NCBI GenBank assembly: GCA_027923505.1
Contig: BROI01000016.1
Location: 310,001-374,000 of the forward strand
DNA: 64,000 nt
Reading direction: 5' to 3'
Source of the DNA: Mayamaea pseudoterrestris
Lineage: Eukaryota > Bacillariophyta > Bacillariophyceae > Sellaphorales > Sellaphoraceae
The translations under genes were made by a program, and so were the position numbers. Below are positions 17,925 through 28,809 of this stretch, piece after piece. The notes under the pieces are model-generated. The model searched no databases and was not told the DNA's origin. It saw only the letters and a program-made list of their open reading frames with translations. Positions within the stretch are counted from its first letter, which is position 1; the number at the start of each line of letters is the position of its first letter.

Positions 17925-18917
17925 ATGCAATTCATTCAAGCCGCCGTCTCCAACTGCTTTCAAGACTTGAGTGAATTCCAGCAAGCCAGTCGCGATGGAA
18001 GCGCCAAGGCTGTGGAGCTTGGCCAGCTCATATCGTCGGCGCAAACGAGAGCAGAGTCTGCGTCAAACTATTCCAACCAAGTCATGGAAACGCTGCAGTC
18101 GTTTGGCAAGATTGATGCAACGCTCTTTGTCAAGATTCAAGACTTGATACAACGTGGAACGCAGGAGAAGAATTTATACATTGACATGGAGCAGTCGGCC
18201 AGGGAAATGACGGTCAAGGCCAAGGACTTGACGGAAACGCTGCAAAAGGGAATTGACAGTCTGCCGCAGCTTATTCAAGACGAGTTGGCCGATGATGACG
18301 AGCAGCAGGAAGCGACAACGAATGTTGCGAGCCGATCAGTCACTGGCGACAAGCATGCAGCTGGAGCAAGCAGCGATACGCAAGGCAATGAGGATGCCAA
18401 TCAATTACGCCAACTCTTGAGCCACATTGATAATGACGTTGATGAGACGCAAACCATGTCGAGAGGAATGCAAGACATGGATATTTTCTCAGCCGCCACC
18501 AAGGGAAAGGATGCCTATAGAGGAGTCTTGCAAAAGAAGCAAGTTTGTTCGCAACTGCTGGATCACTTGCAGAAACTTGGACGAACCGTCACGGAGCAAC
18601 TGCAACTACTGGCCGGAAATAGTGGATCCACTTGCTGTGACCAACTGACGGGTTTGTATGCGCGAGCCAAGGCATTGCTTCAATGCTTAAAATACTCGAA
18701 ACTTATACAAAGCGCCATTGACGCTGTGCAAAAACTGCTGCAGTCAATTGTTCAGTTTGCAACAACAGCTTGGAACAAGTTTACAGGCTTTTTGGATGAG
18801 TTTGACGCAGCAAAAAAACTAGGCAGGCTTGTTGGGAATATGCCAAGGCCCTTAAAGAATAGCAAAATGGGACAGTCAGCCATGGAATTTGTTGGTGGCA
18901 TGTTGGGGCAACGGTGA
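17925..18917 (+). CDS. coiled-coil hypothetical protein
   Basis: 330 residues from the ATG at 17925, whose N-terminus MQFIQAAVSNCFQDLSEF is helical. The chain is mostly charged or Gln-rich alpha-helix. Long heptad-like stretches surround a flexible acidic linker (about 112-155, DDDEQQE to SSDTQGNED). A more hydrophobic C-terminal third includes ALLQCLKYSKLIQSAIDAVQ and VQFATTAWNKFTGFLDEF. There is no signal peptide. It is not recognised as a named family. It marks the last confident gene before the repeat block, which starts about 100 bp after its stop. Confidence 0.7.
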   Translation: MQFIQAAVSNCFQDLSEFQQASRDGSAKAVELGQLISSAQTRAESASNYSNQVMETLQSFGKIDATLFVKIQDLIQRGTQEKNLYIDMEQSAREMTVKAKDLTETLQKGIDSLPQLIQDELADDDEQQEATTNVASRSVTGDKHAAGASSDTQGNEDANQLRQLLSHIDNDVDETQTMSRGMQDMDIFSAATKGKDAYRGVLQKKQVCSQLLDHLQKLGRTVTEQLQLLAGNSGSTCCDQLTGLYARAKALLQCLKYSKLIQSAIDAVQKLLQSIVQFATTAWNKFTGFLDEFDAAKKLGRLVGNMPRPLKNSKMGQSAMEFVGGMLGQR

Positions 18918-19032
18918 TAGTCTGAGCTATTAGAAGCAACCCCATATAATATTGAATGTATAGATAAAAATTGTATGCCAGAGATATTGGCTGGAAAAAC
19001 ACCAGAAGGCAACATACATGACCACATGGAGG

Positions 19033-19365
19033 GGTTCCACCATGCCAATTGAAAATATGGGACAAGAGTTTTACCATGCAGTCAAAGGATGCTACACCTG
19101 GTGCACCTGTGGCACCTTCTCGGCAGATGACCCTTCAGCACTGCTCAGACAATTTTGATGCTTCTTGCCATCACTGAGATACTTGGATGCCATGGAGTGG
19201 TTTCACCACACCAAATGAACATATGGGACAAGGGTTTGGCCATGCAGGTGCTCTTAGGATGCTTAACCGGTGCTACATTGGTGCTTCCTTTGCAGATGAC
19301 CCATTAAGTGGTGCTCAAAAGGTTTTCTTTCTTGCCATCATTGAGCCACTTGAATGCCATGGGCC
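19033..19365 (+). repeat. tandem repeat family E (about 166 bp, two diverged copies)
   Basis: Two direct copies begin at 19033 (GGTTCCACCATGCC) and 19199 (GGTTTCACCACACC). Both contain ATATGGGACAAG, then GCAGATGACCC, then a TGCCATCA-TGAG stretch, and end near ATGCCATGG. They are clearly related but diverged. The unit differs from family A, which follows at once. No coding potential is seen. Confidence 0.75.
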
Positions 19366-20930
19366 GTGAGTCTAGCCAAGGTGCTCAAAGTGATGAAATG
19401 TCAGTGGTGCCTGTCTGGTTACAATTTTCCTGTGTTGCGGCGGCAACAAACCCATGCCCCTGGAGCCGCACCCAAATCCTGGAGCTCCATTGGAAGGTAA
19501 CCACAACATGTATAAGGCATCATTAGAGGCGTCTGTATGTTTTGAGTCCAGCCAAGGTGCTCAAAGCCATGAAATGTAAGTGGTGCCTGTGTGGTTACAA
19601 TTTGCCTGGTTACAATTTGCCTGTGTTGCGGCGGCAACACACCCGTGCCCCTGGAGCTGTACCCAAATCCTGGACCTCCTTTGGAAGGTAACCACAACAT
19701 GTATAAGGCATCATTAAAGGCGTCTGTATGCCCTGAGTCCAGCCAAGGTGCTCAAAACCATGAAATGTCAGTGGTGCCTGTCTGGTTACAATTTTCCTGT
19801 GTTGCGGCGGCAACAAACCCATGCCCCTGGAGACGCACCCAAATCCTTGAGCTCCTTTAGAAGGTAACCATGACATGTAGAAGGCATCATTAAAGGCGTC
19901 TGTATGCCCTGAGTCCAGCCAAGGTGCTCAAAGTGATGAAATGTAAGTGGTGCCTGGTTACAATTTTCCTGTGTTGCTGGTGGCAACAAACCCAAGCCCC
20001 TGGAGCTGCACAAAAATCCTGGAACACCATTGAAAGGTAACCATGACATGTAGAAGGCATCATTAAAGGCGTCTGTATGCCCTGGGTCCAGCCAAGGTGC
20101 TCAAAGTGATGAAATGTCAGTGGTGCCTGTGTGGTTACAATTTTCCTGTGTTGCGGCAACAAACCCATGCCCCTGGAGCCGCACCCAAATCCTGGAGCTC
20201 CATTGGAAGGTAACCAAGACATGTATGGGGCATCATTAAAGGCGTCTGTATGCCCTGAGTCCAGCCAGAGTGCTCAAAGTGATGAAATGTCAGTGGTGCC
20301 TGTGTGGTTACAATTTTCCTGTGTTGCGGCAACAAACCCATGCCCCTGGAGCCGCACCCCATTCCTGGAGCTCCATTGGAAGGTAACCAAGACATGTATG
20401 GGGCATCATTAAAAGTGTCTGTATGCCCCTGAGTCCAGCCAGAGTGCTCAAAGTAATGAAATGTCAGTCGTGCCTGTGTGGTTACAATTTTCCTGTGTTG
20501 CGGCGGCAACAAACCCATGCCCCTGAGCCACAATCCAGCTATAAGTAACATATATGGGGCAATAAAGGTGCTACCCTCCAGCAGAGTGCTCAAAGTGATG
20601 AAATGTCAGTGGTGCCTGTCTTGTTACAATTTTCCTGTGTTGCGGCAACAAACCCATGCCCCTGGAGCCGCACCCAAATCCTGGAGCTCCATTGGAAGGT
20701 AACCAAAACATTTATGGGGCATCATTAAAGGTGTCTGTATGCCCTGAGTCCAGCCAGAGTGCTCAAAGTGATGAAATGTCAGTGGTGCCTGTTTGGTTAC
20801 AATTTTCCTGTGTTGCGGCAACAAACCCATGCCCCTGGAGCCGCACCCAAATCCTGGAGCTCCATTGGAAGGTAACCAAGACATATATGGGGCATCATTA
20901 AAGGTGTCTTCTGTATGCCCTGAAACCAGT
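19366..20930 (+). repeat. tandem repeat family A (about 174 bp, nine direct units)
   Basis: The marker GTGCTCAAAG (last bases variable) recurs at 19381, 19557, 19748, 19924, 20097, 20270, 20444, 20586 and 20759, with spacings of 176, 191, 176, 173, 173, 174, 142 and 173. Each unit carries the blocks ATGAAATGTCAGTGGTGCC, GTTACAATTTTCCTGTG and CCCATGCCCCTGGAG, then a GCATCATTAAAG block. The 191-bp unit has an internal duplication and the 142-bp unit a deletion. Short frames on both strands recur with the unit and are not taken as genes. Confidence 0.93.
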
Positions 20931-21198
20931 CACTCTCGGTGAGTTCGTCTCCTCCACTGCAGCCAGGAACAGCCTCGCCCACGTTGCGCCACAGGCACCA
21001 CTGACATTTCATCACTTTGAGCACTCTGGCTGGACTCAGGGCATACAGACGCCTTTAATGATGCCCCATACATGTCTTGGTTACCTTCCAATGGAGATCC
21101 ATGATATGGGTGCGGCTCCAGGGGCATGGGTTTTTGCTGCAACACAGGAAAATTGTAACCAGACAAGCACCACTGACATTTTATCACTTTGAGCAGCC
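20931..21198 (-). repeat. inverted family A unit at the array edge
   Basis: After a junction of about 65 bp (20931-20998) that does not match the array, roughly one unit of family A appears as its reverse complement (20999-21198): ATTTCATCACTTTGAGCAC first, then CAGACGCCTTTAATGATG, then CTCCAGGGGCATGGG. It ends where family B begins. The array therefore flips orientation at its right edge. Confidence 0.88.
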
Positions 21199-24100
21199 TG
21201 ATTGATAGCTTGGCCAATGGTGGCATTGCTGGTAATTGATGGGGATGCCCAGCGGACCTGGTGGTGTGGTTTGGCGACATACAGGATACTTAGCTATGTG
21301 GAAGCTAGCATGTCTACTCCCAAAACTTGAAGGATTTGCATAACCACCAAGGTTGTAGAGGTTGATTGACCTTACCAAAACCTTTTTACAAGGTGGGAAT
21401 GCTTCAAATGACAGGGACGGTCAAAGTTTTGCGGGTGCTGCCGCTGCTGCTGCGGGACATACAGTCGCACGGAATACAGCATATCTACTCCTGTTTGGGC
21501 AGGAACACATGAGTTGTCCAACATTGTATGTGTCATAGTACCTCATGTATACCCTGTTGAAAGGTGGCAATGACTAAAAAGACAATCACAGCCATAGTTT
21601 GATTGGTTAGGATTCATAGACTGCACTGTTGTTCTATTTGGCCCATCTACTCCCACAGCTTTCCCAAAACTTGAGCTTGCCAGGTTTGTTTGTCTTTGTA
21701 GGCCTCATGGATAGCTTGGCCAATGGTGGCAATGTTGGTAATTGATGGGGATGCCCAGTGGACCTGGTGGTGTAGTGTGGTGACGTACAGGATACTTAGC
21801 TATGTGGAAGCAAGCATGTCTACTCCCAAATCTTGAAGGATTTGCATGACCGCCAAGGTTGTAGTGGATGATTGACTTTATAAAAAGCTTCTTGAAAGGT
21901 GGGAATGCTTCACATGATGGAGATGGCCAAAGTTTTGCGGGTGCTGCTGCTGCTGCTGTGTGACATACAGTCGCACAAAATACAGTATATCTATTCCTGT
22001 TTCGCCAGGAACACATAAATTGTCCAACATTGAGCTTGCCAGGTTTGTTTGGTTTTGTTTGCCTCATTGATAGCTTGGCCAATGGTGGCATTGCTGGTAA
22101 TTGATGGGGATGCCCAGCGGACCTGGTGGTGTGGTGTGGCGACATACAGGATACTTAGCTATGTGGAAGCTAGCATGTCTACTCCCAAAACTTGAAGGAT
22201 TTGCATAACCACCAAGGTTGTAGAGGTTGATTGACCTTACCAAAACCTTTTTACAAGGTGGGAATGCTTCAAATGACAGGGACGGTCAAAGTTTTGCGGG
22301 TGCTGCCGCTGCTGCTGCGGGACATACAGTCGCACGGAATACAGCATATCTACTCCTGTTTGGGCAGGAACACATGAGTTGTCCAACATTGTATGTGTCA
22401 TAGTACCTCATGTATACCCTGTTGAAAGGTGGCAATGACTAAAAAGACAATCACAGCCATAGTTTGATTGGTTAGGATTCATAGACTGCACTGTTGGTCA
22501 ATTTGAAATCCCATCTATCCCACACACCCAAACACCGATAAGGTGTGGCACATGAGTACCGTTTCATTTGCCAGCCTGTGACGGATGCCCAAAATGCAAC
22601 CGGCACGGCTTGAGTGTTGGCACATTTCAGGCAATTCTTGCGTTTATATGATGGCTTTAGTTGTCAAGGTACGGCATCTAGCGTTGCTTGTTTTTTGCAT
22701 CATGGGACGATATCGTTGCCGTCCTTCCTCATCTGCAGTTGCAGCCGCAATTTGAGTGCTATTCTCATCCTTCCAATAGTATGCACTTACACACCATCTG
22801 TTTACTTTATGCAAAATAGATTTACTTGAATCCATTAAATGGCGCTTGGGCATGACGTCGCAAAAGAAGGTGGCCAATGCAGGTCACTAAAGCTGTCGAA
22901 TGACTCCCAGCAGCCAGCCTGGCCTCATTTGTTACATCACTAGTCTACCCGTTGCAGCTGAGGAGGATTCGGCCAACAGTCAATCCGTTCAAATTGCAAT
23001 AAACAAGCCAACAAGCCGCCTAGGTCAAAAAAGTGTTTTGTTGATGTGGGCCCAATTGTACGTAGGTAGGAAAGGTGGCAATGACTAAAAAGACAATCAC
23101 AGCCATAGTTTGATTGGTTAGGATTCATAGACTGCACTGTTGTTCAATTTGACCCATCTACTCCCACAGCTTTCCAAAAACTTCAGCTTGGCAGTTGTGT
23201 CAGGGTTTGTTGGCCTCATGGATAGCTTGGTCGATGGTGGCAATGTTGATAATTGATGGGGATGCCCAGCGGACCTGGAGGTGTGGTGTGGTGACATACG
23301 GGATACTTAGCTATGTGGAAGCTAGCATGTCTACTCCCAAAACTTGAAGGATTTGCATAACCGCCAAGATTGTAGAGGTTGATTGACCTTACCAAAAGCT
23401 TTTTGAAAGGTGGGAATGCTTCAAATGACGGGGACGGCCAAAGTTTTGCGGGTGCTGCCGCTGCTGCTGCTGCTGCGGGACATACAGTCGCACGGAATAC
23501 AGCGTATCTACTCCTGTTTTGCCAGGAACACATAAGTTGTCCAACATTGTATGTGTCATAGTACCTCATGTATACCCTGTTGAAAGGTGGCAATGGCTAA
23601 AAAGACAGTCAGAGCCATAGTTTGATTGGTTTGGATTCATAGACTGCGCTGTTGTTCTATTTGGCCCATCTACTCCCACAGCTTTCCCAAAACTTGAGCT
23701 TGCCAGGTTTGTTTGTCTTTGTAGGCCTCATGGATAGCTTGGCCGATGGTGGCAATGTTGGTAATTGATGGGGATGCCCAGCGGACCTGGTGGTGTAGTG
23801 TGGTGACATACGGGATACTTAGCTATGTGGAAACTAGCATGTCTATTCCCAAAAACTTGAAGGATTTGCATGACCCCCAAGGTTGTAAAGGTTGATTAAC
23901 CTTACCAAAAACTTAATGAAAGATTGGCATGCTTCAAATGATTGAGATGGCCAAAGATTTGCGGGTGCTGCCACTGCTGCTGTGTGACATACAGTCGCAC
24001 AAAATACAGTATATCTACTCCTGTTTTGCCAGGAACACATGAGTTGTCCAACATTGAATGAGTCATAGTTGCTCACGTATATCTTGTTGAAAGGTGGCAT

Positions 24101-26660
24101 TTGCTAAAATGACAGTCAGAGCCATAGTTTGATTGGTTTGGATTCATAGACTGCGCTGTTGTTCTATTTGGCCCATCTACTCCCACAGCTTTCCCAAAAC
24201 TTGAGCTTGCCAGGTTTGTTTGGTTTTGTTGGCCTCATTGATAGCTTGGCCAATGGTGGCAATGTTGGTAATTGATGGGGATGCCCAGCGGACCTGGTGG
24301 TGTGATGTGGCGACATACGGGATACTTAGCTATGTGGAAGCTAGCATGTCTACTCACAAAACTTAAAGGATTTGCATAACCGCCAAGGTTGTAGAGGTTG
24401 ATTGACCTTACCAAAAGCTTTTTGAAAGGTGGGAATGCTTCATATGACGGGGATGGCCTAAGTTCTGTGGGTGCTGCCGCTGCTGCTGCGGGACATACAA
24501 TTGCACAAAATACAGCGTATCTACTCCTGTTTTGCCAGGAACACATAAGTTGTCCAACATTGTATGTGTCATAGTACCTCATGTATACCCTGTTGAAAGG
24601 TGGCAATTTGCTAAAAAGACAATCACAGCCATACTTTGATTGGTTCGGATTCATAGACTGCGCTGTTGTTCTATTTGGCCCATCTACTCCCACAGCTTTC
24701 CCAAAACTTGAGCTTGCCAGGTTTGTTTGTCTTTGTAGGCCTCATGGATAGCTTGGCCAATGGTGGCAATGTTGGTAATTGATGGGGATGCCCAGCGGAC
24801 CTGGTGGTGTAGTGTGGTGACGTACGGGATACTTAGCTATGTGGAAGCAAGCATGTCTACTCCCAAATCTTGAAGGATTTGCATGACCGCCAAGGTTGTA
24901 GTGGATGATTGACTTTATAAAAAGCTTTTTGAAAGGTGGGAATGCTTCACATGATGGGGATGGCCAAAGTTTTGCGGGTGCTGCCGCTGCTGCTGTGTGA
25001 CATACAGTCGCACAAGATACAGTATATCTATTCCTGTTTCGCCAGGAACACATAAGTTGTCCAACATTGCATGTGTCATAGTACCTCATGTATACCCTGT
25101 TGAAAGGTGGCAATGGCTAAAATGACAGTCAGAGCCTTAGTTTGATTGGTTTGGATTCATAGACTGCGCTGTCGTTCTATTTGGCCCATCTACTCCCACA
25201 GCTTTCCCAAAACTTGAGCTTGCCAGGTTTTTTTGGTTTTGTAGGCCTCATTGATAGCTTGGCCAATGGTGGCAATGTTGGTAATTGATGGGGATGCCCA
25301 GCGGACCTGGTGGTGTGATGTGGCGACATACGGGATACTTAGCTATGTGGAAGCTAGCATGTCTACTCACAAAACTTAAAGGATTTGCATAACCGCCAAG
25401 GTTGTAGAGCTTTTTTAAAGGTGGGAATGCTTCAAATGATGGGGACGGCCTAAGTTCTGTGGGTGCTGCCGCTGCTGCTGTGGGACATGCGGTCGCACAA
25501 AATACAGCGTATCTACTCCTGTTTCGCCAGGAACACATAAGTTGTCCAACATTGTATGTGTCATAGTACCTCATGTATACCCTGTTGAAAGGTGGCAATG
25601 GCTAAAATGACAGTCAGAGCCTTAGTTTGATTGGTTTGGATTCATAGACTGCGCTGTTGTTCTATTTGGCCCATCTACTCCCACAGCTTTCCCAAAACTT
25701 GAGCTTGCCAGGTTTGTTTGGTTTTGTTGGCCTCATTGATAGCTTGGCCAATGGTGGCAATGTTGGTAATTGATGGGGATGCCCAGCGGACCTGGTGGTG
25801 TGATGTGGCGACATACGGGATACTTAGCTATGTGGAAGCTAGCATGTCTACTCACAAAACTTAAAGGATTTGCATAACCGCCAAGGTTGTAGAGGTTGAT
25901 TGACCTTACCAAAAGCTTTTTGAAAGGTGGGAATGCTTCAAATGATGGGGACGGCCTAAGTTCTGTGGGTGCTGCCGCTGCTGCTGCGGGACATACGGTC
26001 GCACAAAATACAGCATATCTACTCCTGTTTCGCCAGGAACACATAAGTTGTCCAACATTGTATGTGTCATAGTACCTCATGTATACCCTGTTGAAAGGTG
26101 GCAATGGCTAAAAAGACAATCACAGCCATAGTTTGATTGGTTCGGATTCATAGACTGCGCTGTTGTTCTATTTGGCCCATCTACTCCCACAGCTTTCCCA
26201 AAACTTGAGCTTGCCAGGTTTGTTTGTCTTTGTAGGCCTCATGGATAGCTTGGCCAATGGTGGCAATGTTGGTAATTGATGGGGATGCCCAGCGGACCTG
26301 GTGGTGTAGTGTGGTGACGAAATGTCTACTCCAAATCTTGAAGATAAGATGCTTAGGCAGATGACGGTTGTGGGAGGCTGGTGGTGCTAGAGCATGTCTA
26401 CTCCCAAATCTTGAAGGATTTGCATGACCGCCAAGGTTGTAGAGGTTGATTGACCTTACCAAAAGCTTTTTGAAAGGTGGGAATGCTTCAAATGATGGGG
26501 ATGGCCTAAGTTCTGTGGGTGCTGCCGCTGCTGCTGCGGGACATACGGTCGCACAAGATACAGTATATCTACTCCTATTTTGCCAGGAACACATAATTTG
26601 TCCAACATTGTATGTGTCATAGTACCTCATGTATACCCTGTGGAAAGGTGGCAATGGCTA
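21199..26660 (+). repeat. tandem repeat family B (about 507 bp, roughly ten units)
   Basis: The marker GATAGCTTGG recurs at 21204, 21710, 22069, 23221, 23733, 24240, 24747, 25253, 25738 and 26244. Most spacings are 506-512 bp; one unit is shortened (359), one holds an insertion (1152) and one lacks about 22 bp (485). Each unit includes a CTG/GCT run of variable length encoding alanines on the minus strand. On the minus strand most units keep one open frame of about 86-157 codons with a shared MRYYDTYNVGQLMCSW start and a shared stop. This may be chance, but it is noted as a finding. The last unit also carries a small rearrangement near 26320-26400. Confidence 0.93.
22507..23070. other. 564-bp insertion inside a family B unit, flanked by 82-bp direct repeats
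   Basis: The insertion is unrelated to family B. The 82 bp of B sequence just before it (22425-22506) is repeated just after it (23071-23152) almost unchanged. On its minus strand, 22644-22877 is open and protein-like (SILHKVNRWCVSAYYWKDEN), suggesting a fragment of a once-coding sequence, perhaps from a transposon; the family is not recognised. No terminal inverted repeat is evident. Confidence 0.6.
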
Positions 26661-26751
26661 AAAAGACAGAGTTGGTTTGGGTGACATACGGGATACTCAG
26701 CTAAGCGGAAGCAAGCATGTCTACTCCCAAATCTTGAAGGATTTGCATAAC

Positions 26752-27262
26752 TTATGGAATCATACTACTACAATGCCCCGTGCCCTGATCACCCAACAAC
26801 CCAATGAGTCATGCAAAACATGTCCAGGGTGTGCCATTGACATGAGGATGGTCTGGCATGGTGCAAAACGGACTGCCTTGAGGCCTACAGCATGGAATGA
26901 TCTGCAAGATGGGTGTGGCCAACACCCCAAATTATGGAACCATACCACTACAATGCCCCATGCCCTGGCCAACCAACAACCCAAGGAGTCAGGCAAAACA
27001 TGTCCAGGGTGTGCCATTGACATGAGGATGGTCTGAAATGGTGCAAAAGAGACTGCCTGAGGCCTACACTTCTGCAAATTGGGTGGCCAACACCCAAATT
27101 ATGGAATCGTACCACTACAATGCCCCATGCCCTGATAACCCAACAACCCAATGAGTCATGCAAAACATGTCCAGGGTAGGCCATTGACAAGAGGATGTTC
27201 TGACATGGTGCAAAACGGACTGCCTGGAGGCCTACAGCATGGAATGGTCTGCAAGATGGGGG
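26752..27262 (+). repeat. tandem repeat family C, left block (about three units)
   Basis: Units of about 180 bp with the markers CATTGACATGAGGATGG (26835, 27015, variant at 27182), AAACGGACTGCCT and ATGGAATCATACTACTAC. It directly follows family B and is cut off by family D at about 27262. Family C resumes at 28810, so family D sits inside a once-continuous C array. Confidence 0.85.
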
Positions 27263-28809
27263 GGCAAAAAAAGTGACAAGTTGTCACCAAATACATTACA
27301 TCCCCTGAGAAGCAAGCACCATCTTGTAGCGCATCCTGAATGATGAGCTGTTGGCACTATTCTGGTGTATTTTAGTTTACAAGGTGGGGTGGACAGTTGG
27401 GGCACGCGGGGTTTGATGTCATGGATTGGGCTGAGACTGGTGACAAGTTGTCACCAAATACATTGCCATGCCTGAGACACGAGCAAGCTACCATCTGTAG
27501 CGCAGCTGAATGAGGATGTTGGCATTTGGTTCAAGTTGTGTAGGGCGTTTTGAATGTCATGGATCGGAGTGACAAGTTGTCACCAAATACACAAGCCATG
27601 CCCGAGACACCAGCCAAGCCTACCATCTTGTAGCGCAGCCTGAATAAGGATGTTGGCAATCATCGGTAGAATTTTAGGCACCTACAGGGCTTTGCTGTAG
27701 GGGCATTTGAATACGATCGGGGGAGGAGACTGTGACACGTTGTCACCAATAAACCGAGACAACCACGAGCGCAGCTGAATATGATGGTGGCACCATTCTG
27801 GTGTGCATTTGCACCTACAGGGCTTTCTGTGGATTTGAATGTCACGGCATCGCGGGCTGAGATGAGACAAGTTGTCACCAAAGGGCCATCCCTGCGACAC
27901 CAGCCAAGCTACCATCTTGTAGCAGTCGAATAAGGATGTTGGCACCATTCTGGTGTTTTTGGGGCGTGGAGGAGTACAAGTACAATAATTGCCATGCCTG
28001 AGACACGAAATCCAACATTTAGGCGCAGCTCGAAATAAAGAAAGGGGGTTTTGTCATGGTGTTTGTCTGAGAGTGATAAGTTGTAAATACCACCTGAGAC
28101 ACCAGCCAAGCCTACCATCTTAGAAGTAAGCCTGAGCAATGATGTTGGCACCAAGTCGTACAATAATAAATACAATAAGAATACACACACATGTATAAAT
28201 ACAAATAATAGCAATAATGGGTTCTAGGTTGCAGGGCGTTGAATGTCACCACATCTGAGACTGGTGACAAGTTGTCACCAATGCCCTGAGATGCCCAGCG
28301 TCTTGTAGCGCAGCTGGAATATTGATGGTGGCAATCATTCTGGTGTTTGGGCACCTACAGTGGTCAGCTGAAGTTGAGCCACGATCTGCTGGCTGGAGAC
28401 TAAGGAGCAAGTTGTCACCAAATGCATTAAGAACTCTGAGACACCAGCCATGCCTACCATTTTGTAGCGCTGCCTGAAGAATGATGGTGGCACCATTGTG
28501 GTATATTTTGGGCACCTACAGGGCTTGCTGTAGGGACGTTTGAATGCCATGGCATCTGAGCTGACAAGTTGTCACGAATACATTGCCATCCCCTGAGATT
28601 ACCAGCAAGCTAACATTAGGCAGCCGAATATGATTCTGCGTATTTTGGGCACTACAGGGCTTGCCAGGGGCGTTTGAATGTCACGGTTCGGCGAGACTGG
28701 TGACAAGTTGCAAACATTGCCATCCCCGAGACACCAGCCAACTACCATCTTGTAGCGCAGCTCGAATAATGATGCTGGCAACATTCTTTTGGGCACCTAC
28801 AACACTATC
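27263..28809 (+). repeat. tandem repeat family D (about 130-190 bp units) with a conserved palindrome
   Basis: About nine or ten units, each with GTGACAAGTTGTCAC or a close variant, then CTGAGACACCAGCCA, then CATCTTGTAGCGCAG, then GGCACCTACAGGGCTT. The perfect 15-bp palindrome is at 27273, 27440, 27569 and 28264, with variants near 27732, 27864, 28407, 28562 and 28700. Unit length varies through small indels. No gene is supported here. Confidence 0.85.

Noticed and set aside
19419-21024. Recurring 80-150 codon frames in family A on both strands
   Set aside because: They arise once per repeat unit, use non-ATG starts in several cases and show no protein-like composition or motif.
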